Positions 51,057-59,982 of a stretch of DNA of 64,000 nucleotides are shown piece after piece (the first letter of the stretch is position 1; each line of letters opens with the position of its first letter). The DNA comes from JAFMPW01 sp041743085 (GTDB lineage: Bacteria; Bacteroidota; Bacteroidia; Flavobacteriales; Flavobacteriaceae), in contig JBGTNL010000108.1 of assembly GCA_041743085.1 (NCBI GenBank), forward strand, positions 62,001 through 126,000. The letters are read 5' to 3'. The notes under the pieces are model-generated. The model was not told the DNA's origin and searched no databases. It was given only the letters and a program-made list of their open reading frames with translations. The translations under genes were made by a program, and so were the position numbers.

Positions 51057-53681
51057 TTACGGTTTTGGGGTTAAAATTTGTTCTTTATATTCTTGTAAGT
51101 TTTTATGTATCTGGATGATTTTATAGTTAGACGACAAAATAACAAAATTCTCATTATCAATACGGTAATCCTTGTTAATTTTTAGCAATTCCACGTAGCC
51201 CAGTGCAAAATCCCTGGATTTAAAACCGTGTACCACTACAAATTGATCTTCGAGATTATAAATATCCTTGGATACGATGTTCTTATATTTTAAATCCCCA
51301 ATGGACTGCTCTAATCTCTTCATCAGTTTTAAGGCAGCCTCGTTATTTTTTCTTTTAAAGGGGAAAACTACCTTCCAATTGCCTGTCCCGACGGACTCCG
51401 TTTCCATGGAGAATTCCTGAGGTTCAAGTTTGGGCAATTGCTCGGCAATCATCTGTTGTGCTTTCTTTCCTTCCGGATTGTTCGGGTAATTTAAAGCAAC
51501 ATAATTTAATGCTTCCTTGTAGTCATTAAATCCGTGTAACCTCCCAATGGCATTAGCCTTCAGCATTTCAAATTTGGGGACAATAGCATCGCCGGTATAC
51601 GTGCTGATGTTCTCTTCCGCTCCCGTTATTACATTAAGGAACTCCTGATTCTGAAAGCGTTTTAAAAGTGCTGCGTATCTGGCATCGGGGCTGTCGGCAG
51701 CATTTTCAAATACCGCTTGTGGATTTAATAGGATTTCCGCATAGCGCGAGTCAGGATGGTTTTTTATGATATTCTCTTTCATTGATGCGGCCAGGGTACT
51801 TTCAGATTCCTCATAGATTTTGTACAAATTATATTTGGAGGGAAGGATTAATCGTTCCTCAGGATCTGATCTTAAAACATCTTCCAGTTTGCCTGCCGCC
51901 AACTCATTTTCTTTGAATTTTTCCTTGTAGATCAGTCCCAATTGGTAATTGGCAAAATTGCGTTCGGTTTGCAAGCTGTCAATAACCGAAACCTCCGTTG
52001 GTATTTGCTCCAAATAATAATCTACGGAATATTTCCGTTCATCGGTTATATCTTGCACTGAAGTACTGTCTGTTGCCGCGACCAACCCGCCCGAAGCTTC
52101 TGCTGGTAAGGACCTGTTTTTATTGCTCCAGCGCCAGTCATCTTCCAACTGCCTTTCTCCCCACCTGTTCACAAAGTCGGTTTTACCATACCCAAGGGTT
52201 GCAATATTGTAAAAGTAGAACTTACCTTTATTATCCTTGCCCGCTTTGGTTTCCCCGAACGCCGCAAAGCCGTCTGTCTGCCTTTTTTCATCCTTTTTTG
52301 CCTGCTCTTCCACAATGCGCTTCAGTTCGCCGATGTGTTCCTCAAAGTAAGCTACTTGTTTTTCTTTGGGCATATGGTAAAGGGTGATCACGCTATCCGC
52401 GTGCTGAACCACTTCTTCATAAGCAATGACATCTTCCAGATTATCCAGTTTCTTTTTTGTGGCCCTAAATTCTTTGGTGTTTTCAGGGAGGTTGGTAAGG
52501 ACACTGTCGTAATAGGCCCCGGCTGTTTTATATCCATTGTCATCAAAATAATACTCTGCCAGGTTCTCGTAGTTAAGGGCATTCAGTTGTGGTAAGCTTT
52601 GTGTGGCGCGAAGCGACTTGTTATAATACACAAGTCCCAGGCTATCTGCGCCATTCCCCATATGAAACTGTGCAATTTCCCTGTAGATCTTATCCAGATA
52701 GGGTCGGTTTTCCCTATTTTCTTCGAGATCGGTCAGGTATTCCATTACCAATTCCCTGTTTTCATCTGTTACCTCAATATTCTGTATCTTTTTAATATGG
52801 GCGTTGATCATGTAGGCCCTTGGTGATTTTCTGTTGAGGTCCAGGATCTTATCGAAAGCATAGTTGGCACTGTCCTTAAAACCCAATTCGTTGTAGAGCT
52901 GTCCTATAATAAAATAATACCTCCCCTTCTCGGGGTTCTTTTTAGTATAGGCAGAGGCAATTTTTAGTTGCTGTATGGCCGTGTCAGGGGCATTGAGGTT
53001 AATGTAAGCCTGTGCCATCATAGCCCTCGCATCCGCGTATTCCTGATCCTTAAGGCGTTCCTGCCGTAGAAGGCGTTTCAGGTTTCTAAGGGCCAGTCCT
53101 TCATTCTCAAGGCGGATATTCGTTTTCTCCCGCCAGATGGTAGCTTCGTTAAGTTTATCGCTTTCGGTGTACTTTCGAAGAATATAATTGAACGATTCCA
53201 GGGCCGGTATATAGCGTTGGTCAAAATAGCGCGCCTTTCCCAGCAACAAAAAGGCTTCATCGGTTTGTGGATTTCTTTCTTCATCCTCAATATCCATGCT
53301 GTGTTTTTGTATGGCCTTTGTTGCCTTTTCCTCTGCAACGATAAACTTGGGACTGTTGTCTTCTGAATCGAGCTTAATCTCTTCCGTAACCTCGAGGCGT
53401 TCTACCGGAAGTATTTTCCAATAATCATCCCGGTAGGTTTCGTTTAGTTCCTCCCTGCCCTCCTCAAAGGCAATATTCCCGTTATACAGCACATTATACT
53501 TGGTGTTCAGGGCATGCCAATTGCGGTTTATAAAGGCATCTTTTTTCGTGGAACATGCCGTAAACAGCAATCCTCCGAAAAGTGCGAATAAAATTATTGT
53601 AAACTGAAGCTTCAAAATTCCCCTTGATCGTTTGTATTCTAAACTGAAAAACAACGGTTTTATTATACCGTTGGACGGCAA
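51057..53681 (-). CDS. sprE: PorW/SprE-like type IX secretion lipoprotein with TPR repeats
   Basis: 874 residues as given. A TTG start at 53615 would give a cleaner lipoprotein signal (KLQFTIILFALFGGLLFTAC). The mature N-terminus CSTKKDAFINRNWHALNTKY then NVLYNGN is diagnostic of the PorW/SprE family. Long TPR arrays follow (~130-450 and ~600-800). PorW/SprE is needed for type IX secretion and gliding. It is the first gene of the operon into bactofilin and the atp genes. Confidence 0.9.
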   Translation of the reverse strand: MPSNGIIKPLFFSLEYKRSRGILKLQFTIILFALFGGLLFTACSTKKDAFINRNWHALNTKYNVLYNGNIAFEEGREELNETYRDDYWKILPVERLEVTEEIKLDSEDNSPKFIVAEEKATKAIQKHSMDIEDEERNPQTDEAFLLLGKARYFDQRYIPALESFNYILRKYTESDKLNEATIWREKTNIRLENEGLALRNLKRLLRQERLKDQEYADARAMMAQAYINLNAPDTAIQQLKIASAYTKKNPEKGRYYFIIGQLYNELGFKDSANYAFDKILDLNRKSPRAYMINAHIKKIQNIEVTDENRELVMEYLTDLEENRENRPYLDKIYREIAQFHMGNGADSLGLVYYNKSLRATQSLPQLNALNYENLAEYYFDDNGYKTAGAYYDSVLTNLPENTKEFRATKKKLDNLEDVIAYEEVVQHADSVITLYHMPKEKQVAYFEEHIGELKRIVEEQAKKDEKRQTDGFAAFGETKAGKDNKGKFYFYNIATLGYGKTDFVNRWGERQLEDDWRWSNKNRSLPAEASGGLVAATDSTSVQDITDERKYSVDYYLEQIPTEVSVIDSLQTERNFANYQLGLIYKEKFKENELAAGKLEDVLRSDPEERLILPSKYNLYKIYEESESTLAASMKENIIKNHPDSRYAEILLNPQAVFENAADSPDARYAALLKRFQNQEFLNVITGAEENISTYTGDAIVPKFEMLKANAIGRLHGFNDYKEALNYVALNYPNNPEGKKAQQMIAEQLPKLEPQEFSMETESVGTGNWKVVFPFKRKNNEAALKLMKRLEQSIGDLKYKNIVSKDIYNLEDQFVVVHGFKSRDFALGYVELLKINKDYRIDNENFVILSSNYKIIQIHKNLQEYKEQILTPKP

Positions 53682-53944
53682 AAATAGGATTATTTTCCGA
53701 TGCGATACTTCGGAAGCATGCGTCCTTGGAAAAACCTAGAAAAATTTCCTTGAGGTCCCAGCCATTTTCCCGTAGTGTTTTGTGTGAAAATTTGAGTGGT
53801 TTTTTCTGTAAATGTGGATGTAATCTGACGCTCCACCTTCCATTCCGGCTTAGCCGAAACATCTTCCCGGATGCTTACACTTTACCTTCAATTTATCTCA
53901 GTGGTGCAAGGAACTGAAAGGTTAAAACCCCGAAAGGTCAGCGT

Positions 53945-54640
53945 CTATCCGGCAAAGAAGGTTTCCAGTTCTTTTAGGGTCTCGGTAGAAGTCTGAATAT
54001 CCCTTACAATGTCCCCCTTGTTAAGCACTACTATCCGCTCACAAACCTCGGTAACATGAATGAGATCATGGCTCGAAACCAAGACGGTAACCTCGCGATT
54101 TTCGGCCAGATCCCTTATAATTCCTTTCAGCCGTATTTGGGTAGTTGGATCCAGATTGGCGAAAGGCTCGTCCAAAATTACAACTTCCGGATCACCTATA
54201 AATGAAGCTACGATCCCCGTTTTCTTCTGATTCCCCTTGGATAAATCCCTGAGGTACTTCTTCTGGCCGAGGATTTCCCCGTGGAAAAAATCCTCAAATC
54301 CCGATAGCAGTGCATTGACATCGGCCTTATTCCGGCCTCTTAGCTCCCCGATGAAATAAAAATATTCTTCGGGGGTAAGGTAGCCTATTAGGAATGTTTC
54401 ATCAATAAAAGCTGAGGTAAAGGGTTTCCAGGCTTCACTGGCATCTACCTGCACTTCATTACTTATAATTTTTCCCGTAGTGGGTTGAATAAGGTCTAAC
54501 AACAAACTAAAGAATGTGGTTTTACCCGCTCCATTATTCCCCACCAGCCCGAAACTCTGGCCCCTTGGAATTTCAAGATGTTCTATATTTAATACCGTTT
54601 GCGTACCGTATGTTTTGGTAAGTTCGTGAGCTGTAATCAT
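53945..54640 (-). CDS. ABC transporter ATP-binding protein
   Basis: 231 residues: Walker A GNNGAGKTT (~34-42), a slightly divergent signature DLSKGNQKK (LSKGN for LSGGQ, ~132), Walker B VVILDEPFANLD and the switch His in SSHDLIH. It pairs with the multi-helix permease encoded 60 bp downstream on the same strand side (54701-56173), forming an exporter of unknown substrate. The spacer carries a CCCGC/GCGGG hairpin at 54662-54675. Confidence 0.92.
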   Translation of the reverse strand: MITAHELTKTYGTQTVLNIEHLEIPRGQSFGLVGNNGAGKTTFFSLLLDLIQPTTGKIISNEVQVDASEAWKPFTSAFIDETFLIGYLTPEEYFYFIGELRGRNKADVNALLSGFEDFFHGEILGQKKYLRDLSKGNQKKTGIVASFIGDPEVVILDEPFANLDPTTQIRLKGIIRDLAENREVTVLVSSHDLIHVTEVCERIVVLNKGDIVRDIQTSTETLKELETFFAG

Positions 54641-54700
54641 TTTAAGTTCATTTTTGGCATCCCCGCACCGGCGGGAATCCTTTAGATTATAGGCCAGCGC

Positions 54701-56173
54701 TCAGGCCGTCTGTTTATAGGCCAAAAGCGTTTTATATTTTTCTTTCTTGTATATCCTTTCAATCATTTTGAACACCTCATTTTTGAACGCAAATCCCAAA
54801 ACTCCGGTAAGGGCCACAAGAATATACCCTGCTGTTGGGTTGATCAGATAGTGGCCTATCGCATATACACCTAGCGGTAATAACAGCTTGGGAAGGGTTA
54901 AAAGGAGGGTTTTCATATTAAATGCCTGTCTATCCCCAAATGCCTTTTTATTGGAGGTTAAGTCTATGGGGGTTTTTATATAGGCACCGCCCCATAAAAC
55001 AAGGTAGGAATTGACCCCTATATTGTAAATAGCCCCTACCAATACGGCCAGATAAGCATCCCATCCGAAATAGAGATAAAATGAGGCCAGAACTGTACTG
55101 ATTAGGGTAGCAATGATCACCAAATACCATTTAGATGTAAGGTATTCGCGGTATCGGATGTTCTGGCTCATCATTAACGGATAGTAAGAACTATCCCAGC
55201 TGGGCACAAATTGCCCGAAACTAAACAGGAACCCCCCCGAAACAAAAATGCCGGCAAATATTTTCCATACCGGATTTTCATAGGCCTCAATGGCCCCGGT
55301 AAAAAACAACAGCCCATAAAAAAGAAACATAAACCCCATGATCACCGCAGTTTTTGAACGTTTGTTTCTCCTTATGAGTTTAATATCGTTCTTCAGGAAA
55401 GTTCCCAGGTTCCCAAAACGGTTCAACCAGCTGTAATCTTCGGTTCTGGCTATGCTTTTTTTGGCTGCCAGCCCTGCATCCAGAAACATGTGCCTTTTAA
55501 AGTAATTATAGGCCGCCCACCCTAAAACCGCGAGCAGCAACCACGGAATCCCGGCAATCCAGGGGAGGGTATAAAGCGCGTTGAAAAACGGTGCGGTATA
55601 CACAGTGATGTCGAACCAGTTATAATGCTGACTTATCCCCAGCAGTGCCAATAATCCCAATAACGGATAGAAAATAATATCCTTATTGTTCATCATAATA
55701 TTGATGAAATTGTTGCTGTAAAATAAAGCCATAAGGCCCAGATGCCACGCTACAACACCGAGGGGCTGATAGCCTTCCATCAGTAATACCACAGAAAATG
55801 GTACAAAGAAAAAAGCATGACTCCAGTTAAAAAAGGAAACCATCGTTTTACCTAGGGAATATTTTACCACCTCACTTTTTTTAAAGGGCAAATAAAGCAA
55901 CGGTTTGATATTCACAATGGGCATCTTCTGCAACATATATCGAATGTACAGATCCATTACGAGATAATAAATGAGAAATCTGTTTACAACACGCAAAGGA
56001 TCTCCCAGGCCCGCATCTTCAATAAGATAATAGGAACCAACCCCGAGTGACAAGAAGACCACCGCCATATACAGTGCGCCAAAAATCATCAGGATCTTAA
56101 AACCGATGTTGGTTTTAAATGAGGCCGATCTGAAAAAGGATTTCCATTGCAGTCTGACAAAATGTTTGAACAT
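54701..56173 (-). CDS. ABC transporter permease, DUF5687-like
   Basis: 490 residues with about 10-12 membrane helices and basic cytoplasmic loops (DIKLIRRNKRSKTAV near 262). The layout fits the Bacteroidota DUF5687 ABC-2-type permease. It precedes its ATPase on the same strand. Substrate unknown. Confidence 0.8.
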   Translation of the reverse strand: MFKHFVRLQWKSFFRSASFKTNIGFKILMIFGALYMAVVFLSLGVGSYYLIEDAGLGDPLRVVNRFLIYYLVMDLYIRYMLQKMPIVNIKPLLYLPFKKSEVVKYSLGKTMVSFFNWSHAFFFVPFSVVLLMEGYQPLGVVAWHLGLMALFYSNNFINIMMNNKDIIFYPLLGLLALLGISQHYNWFDITVYTAPFFNALYTLPWIAGIPWLLLAVLGWAAYNYFKRHMFLDAGLAAKKSIARTEDYSWLNRFGNLGTFLKNDIKLIRRNKRSKTAVIMGFMFLFYGLLFFTGAIEAYENPVWKIFAGIFVSGGFLFSFGQFVPSWDSSYYPLMMSQNIRYREYLTSKWYLVIIATLISTVLASFYLYFGWDAYLAVLVGAIYNIGVNSYLVLWGGAYIKTPIDLTSNKKAFGDRQAFNMKTLLLTLPKLLLPLGVYAIGHYLINPTAGYILVALTGVLGFAFKNEVFKMIERIYKKEKYKTLLAYKQTA

Positions 56174-56300
56174 AGTATAGGTTCATTAGCTCCGCAGGTT
56201 AGTTGGGCAAATATATATTTTGTTACATAGGGAACCTATTTTTTCGGTTTCGCGTTTTAAATGGGACTTGCTTTACGTAGTTTTGCAAAAATTTTTTATA

Positions 56301-57350
56301 ATGAGCGAATTTCATTCCCTAACGGTTGCTGCGGTAAGACAATTGACCCCTAATTCGGTGGCGGTGTCATTTGCCGTTCCGGACGGCCTTAAGAGCACCT
56401 TTACCTTTGAAGCCGGACAATATATGACCATTAAACATTATCACAACGGAAAAGAGTTGCGCAGGGCATATTCCATTTCCTCGAAACCTTCAGACCCATT
56501 GCTTACGGTGGGAATTAAAAAGGTAAAGGATGGTCTATTTTCCGTGTACGCCAATACGCAACTTAAGGAGGGGGATACCTTGGAGGTAATGCATCCGGAG
56601 GGCCGATTTAAATTCATACCAAAAAATAAGGTACAGCACATCGCGGCATTTGCGGCCGGAAGCGGTATAACCCCCATAATGAGTATCGCACAAACCGTAC
56701 TGGAGGCAAATGCCAATAATACCTTTGTGTTGGTCTACGGGAATCAATCCCTACAGGAAACTATGTTTCAAAAGGAAATTTTGAGTTTGATACAGAAATA
56801 TCCGGATAGGTTTTTTGTTCAGTTTATTTATAGTCGTGCGCAGGAAGAGGACAGCTTATTTGGCAGAATAGAAGCTTCCACCGTGAATTACATATTAAAA
56901 AACAGATTTAAGGATACCCGTTTTGAAGATTTCTATGTCTGCGGCCCCGAAACTATGATCAACCAGGTCTCGGAAACCCTGAAAGCCAATGGAGTGGATA
57001 AAAGCGATATCCATTTTGAGTTATTTACTTCGGCCGAGACCGAAGATCGGCTTGCTGAAATTCTGGAAGGCCAAACCCAGGTAGAAGTCACTTTGGATGA
57101 CGAGGTTTTCACGTTTTTGATGGACAAGAAATCACTTGTTCTGGATGCCGTTCTCAATAAAGACATAGATGCCCCTTACTCTTGCCAGGGGGGCGTTTGC
57201 AGTACGTGCATCGCCAGGATAACAGAGGGTAAGGTTGAAATGGTAAAAAATCAGATCCTTACCGATGCCGAAATCGCCGACGGTTTTGTATTGACCTGCC
57301 AGTCACACCCAATTACACCTGTTATAAAGGTGGACTATGATGATGTATAG
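56301..57350 (+). CDS. Ferredoxin-NADP reductase-type flavoprotein with C-terminal [2Fe-2S] (PaaE-like)
   Basis: About 349 residues from ATG 56301. The FAD domain has RRAYSISSKPSD (RxYS motif, ~53-64). The NAD(P) domain has AAGSGITPIMSIAQTVLEAN (~113-132) and FYVCGPETMI (~217-226). The C-terminal plant-type ferredoxin domain has CQGGVCSTC and a final C (near 295-335). It transfers electrons from NAD(P)H to an oxygenase or other partner. No oxygenase gene is nearby. Confidence 0.93.
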   Translation: MSEFHSLTVAAVRQLTPNSVAVSFAVPDGLKSTFTFEAGQYMTIKHYHNGKELRRAYSISSKPSDPLLTVGIKKVKDGLFSVYANTQLKEGDTLEVMHPEGRFKFIPKNKVQHIAAFAAGSGITPIMSIAQTVLEANANNTFVLVYGNQSLQETMFQKEILSLIQKYPDRFFVQFIYSRAQEEDSLFGRIEASTVNYILKNRFKDTRFEDFYVCGPETMINQVSETLKANGVDKSDIHFELFTSAETEDRLAEILEGQTQVEVTLDDEVFTFLMDKKSLVLDAVLNKDIDAPYSCQGGVCSTCIARITEGKVEMVKNQILTDAEIADGFVLTCQSHPITPVIKVDYDDV

Positions 57351-57452
57351 GCAGCATCCTTTCCGTACCCTGGCCCTAAAACCTGTCTGCCGACATTCAA
57401 CCCTGGGCTTCCCTCTTGAACCTGAACGTTATCTCGCTTGAGTGTTTGGTGT

Positions 57453-58241
57453 TTAAAAGTTAATTTTTTCCATTGCTTTCAAGACACTTACTGCGTGCTC
57501 ATATCCTATGAAATAGGCTTTTTCTAATCGGTTTTTATCCAGAACCCCGATTTTATCGAGTTCCATAGGTTCAAAAATAAGATCGCACCGCCTCATTTTT
57601 TCCCTGTTTATCGCATAGATCATCAGTGCGGTTGTCCTGTTTGCCAATTGCAACGAAGTCCGAATGTGCTTTTTTTCCACATGTTTTATCACCGAAACAT
57701 TGCTGCCCATTATAAAATCGCAGTGATTGAGCAAAGGTTCCAACGGAAAATTATTCATAATGCCCCCATCTGCATAAAGACAACTATTAATCTCCACGGG
57801 GCTGAATACCGGAGTTATGGCGGCGGACGCGAGCAGTGGGAGGATCAATTCTCCCGAAGAGAAAAATTCCTGTTCCCCTTTTTGCAAATTTGTAGCCAAA
57901 ACAAAAAGTTCTTTTTGCAAAGTTTGGAAAGAATCTTCCGGAAAATACTCCTTAAAAATCGGGAAATAGCGTTCCGTATCTACAAATCCGGGCTTGTAAA
58001 TAGTGAAAAAGCTATACTTAAAAAGTGGGGTTTCCTTGAAAAAAGACAACATATCTGCTGCCGAATTTCCGTTTGCCTATAGGGCTCCCACTAATGCCCC
58101 GACGCTACTACCGGAAATACATTGCACCTGGATATCCCGTTCTTCAAGAGCCTTTAATATTCCAATGTGAGCCATTCCGCGGACCCCGCCTCCCGAGAGG
58201 ACCAGGCCCACGGTTTTAGCGGCAAGTGTTTCAGTTTTCAT
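57453..58241 (-). pseudogene. Patatin-like phospholipase interrupted by an in-frame amber codon
   Basis: The frame from ATG 58241 reads VGLVLSGGGVRGMAHIGILK then ALEERDIQVQCISGSSVGAL, with the oxyanion hole GGGVRG and nucleophile GSSVG, and hits TAG at codon 55 (58077-58079), between GAL and ANGNS where Tyr is usual. The same frame then continues without interruption to 57453, including the catalytic Asp in YADGGIMNNFPLEP. Reading through gives a 262-residue patatin. As is, the Ser and Asp of the dyad lie on opposite sides of the stop. It is either a very recent pseudogene or a base error. Confidence 0.85.
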
Positions 58242-58442
58242 TTTTAGGTTGTTTGCTTCACAAAAATAGAGAGGTTTATGATATATCTATGCTATAGGGA
58301 TTGCTACACTTTGACAAACTACGTAGCCTGTTTGTTTGTATTTGGACGCGATATAAAAAGCCATGAGCACAATTAATCGGTAATAATGACTTCACGGTAG
58401 CTGAGGTGTGCTAGTAAACAAAAAGTTGCAATCTTTAAAAAC

Positions 58443-58460
58443 GAACCGTCCGGTCTGTTT
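58443..58460. promoter_or_regulatory. Putative TetR operator, site 1 (upstream of DUF2064 gene)
   Basis: GAACCG-TC-CGGTCTGTTT. It shares the right half CGGTCTGTTT exactly with site 3 before the tetR gene, and partial dyad symmetry (ACCG/CGGT). It lies in the 328-bp gap 58242-58569, which otherwise holds only leader sequence with a -7-like TAAGTTTA near 58548. Confidence 0.5.
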
Positions 58461-58569
58461 TGTTAAAATGGGCGCTGCTTCATAGTTTCCCGAGAATGTA
58501 ATGAAAGTAATTGCCTTCCGACCAATCTAAAATAGCTTTTTATCGTAAGTTTACCGCGGCTATCTTACT

Positions 58570-59262
58570 ATGGAATTCGAAAAGGTACATGATACGGCAA
58601 TTTTGGTTTTTGCGAACTCAGCACAGCACGAGTTGCAATACAAGCCAATGGCTAACGGAGCGCAATTTTTTGAAGCGCTTACCGAACGGACGCTAAAACT
58701 AGTTCGTGAGACAAAAATTCCTTTTTTCCATTTTACCGAAAAACAACAAAATGGCAATGCCTTCGGGGAACGGTTCGTAAATTCACTTCAATCTGTTTTT
58801 GACAAAGGATATAAAAATGTTATTTCCATCGGAAATGACACCCCACATTTAAGCGTTAAGCATCTCCTCGACGCCCGTGACCGACTCGAAGCTAAAAAAT
58901 TTGTATTGGGTCCGTCTGCGGATGGGGGATTTTATCTCATGGGGTTGCATCGATCGAATTTCGATGCCACAGAATTTCTAAAATTGCCCTGGCAAAGTTC
59001 CGGATTGAATAAAGCGCTTTTAGAACTGGTGTCGGATCAGGGAAAAGGAGTGGTTAGCCTCAAAACCCTGTTTGATCTGGATACGGTAAGGGATCTAAAG
59101 CTATTTGCAAATCGTTTTAAAAATGTCGGGAAACATCTTTTAGTGCTGGTCCTGGAGCTCATCAGACCAAAAGATCCCTTGCTTTGCCCAATTTCCTGCT
59201 CCGGAATTTCTACACAATATCATTCAAACTTCTTTAACAAAGGCTCACCTGTATTAGCCTGA
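58570..59262 (+). CDS. DUF2064 (TIGR04282-like) glycosyltransferase-family protein
   Basis: 230 residues. GT-A-like nucleotide-sugar fold with ISIGNDTPHLSVKHLLDA (DxD-like region ~96-113) and VLGPSADGGFYLMGLHRSNF (~127-146), the diagnostic segment of DUF2064. These genes often sit with arsS in arsenosugar clusters, where they are proposed to handle the sugar moiety. The N-terminal KxxPxPGxVKTRL motif typical of the family is not seen, so activity may differ. Confidence 0.8.
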   Translation: MEFEKVHDTAILVFANSAQHELQYKPMANGAQFFEALTERTLKLVRETKIPFFHFTEKQQNGNAFGERFVNSLQSVFDKGYKNVISIGNDTPHLSVKHLLDARDRLEAKKFVLGPSADGGFYLMGLHRSNFDATEFLKLPWQSSGLNKALLELVSDQGKGVVSLKTLFDLDTVRDLKLFANRFKNVGKHLLVLVLELIRPKDPLLCPISCSGISTQYHSNFFNKGSPVLA

Positions 59263-59383
59263 CGAGTGATCTTCTTTAAGGATCATGAATTCCTGAAGGC
59301 CGGAATTGTTCCGATAAATTCTTCTAGAAAAGGAACGCCCCATTAAGGGTGATTCTAAAATTCACATATCAATTATACTACTA

Positions 59384-59550
59384 GGGCACCTCTAACAACT
59401 CTGTTTGGAATGATAGCGCAGGAATTTTTTTCTGATACAAGGCACCAAAAGCGGAGTTTAACCCCGATAACTATCGGGAAGTATTTTGGCAACGAAGTAG
59501 CTGGGGAAAAGAACAAGTTGGCAACCAAAGAAGGGTTTTTAGAGATGCCC
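59384..59550. mobile_element. 167-bp MITE with 12-bp terminal inverted repeats and ACTA duplication
   Basis: The left end GGGCACCTCTAA (59384-59395) and right end TTAGAGATGCCC (59539-59550) are inverted repeats with one mismatch. ACTA flanks both sides (59380-59383 and 59551-59554), a likely 4-bp target duplication. The interior has no ORF but a short CCCGATA/TATCGGG dyad near 59464-59479. It fills most of the 304-bp gap between the DUF2064 and CMD genes and ends 16 bp before the latter. Confidence 0.75.
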
Positions 59551-59566
59551 ACTAATAAATAAAAAA

Positions 59567-59902
59567 ATGGGTAATACATATTACGATGCTGCAGATCTTA
59601 GAAAATTTGGTAAGATCACGGAATGGAGCGAAGAACTCGGTAATAAATTTTTCGACTACTACGGGAAGGTTTTTGAAGAGGGGGCACTTACCGCGCGTGA
59701 AAAATCGCTGATAGCCCTGGCTGTGGCGCATGTCGTGAAATGCCCCTACTGCATCGATGCTTACACAAAGGATGGCCTGCAACGGGGTATCACCAAAGAA
59801 GAAATGATGGAAGCAGTGCATGCGGGCGCAGCGATTGAAAGTGGGGCAACATTGGTGCATGGAGTACAAATGATGAATAAATATAACAAACTGTCGATGT
59901 AA
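59567..59902 (+). CDS. Arsenosugar-biosynthesis-associated peroxidase-like (CMD/AhpD family) protein
   Basis: 111 residues of the carboxymuconolactone decarboxylase/AhpD fold. The redox motif is VKCPYCIDAYTKDGLQRG (CxxC at ~59-62 with the following acidic/His partners), and EMMEAVHAGAAIESGATLVH completes the domain. It is placed directly before arsS, the context defining the arsenosugar-associated subfamily. A peroxidase or thiol-redox role is inferred. Confidence 0.9.
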   Translation: MGNTYYDAADLRKFGKITEWSEELGNKFFDYYGKVFEEGALTAREKSLIALAVAHVVKCPYCIDAYTKDGLQRGITKEEMMEAVHAGAAIESGATLVHGVQMMNKYNKLSM

Positions 59903-59903
59903 A

Positions 59904-59975
59904 TTGGCAGCAGGCGGTAGCGGTAGGCCGAATTGTTAATGAGCAATCTGCCAACTGAATACTGCAAACTAGAAT
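59904..59975. repeat. Repeat-like tract between the CMD gene and arsS
   Basis: TTGGCAG (59904-59910) and CTGCCAA (59948-59954) are exact inverted repeats. The right side continues CTGAATACTGCAAACTAGAA, a 7-nt-periodic CTGnAnn pattern like those that commonly border S23-type genes in Bacteroidota. No gene lies inside. Confidence 0.5.
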
Positions 59976-59982
59976 AAAAAAA

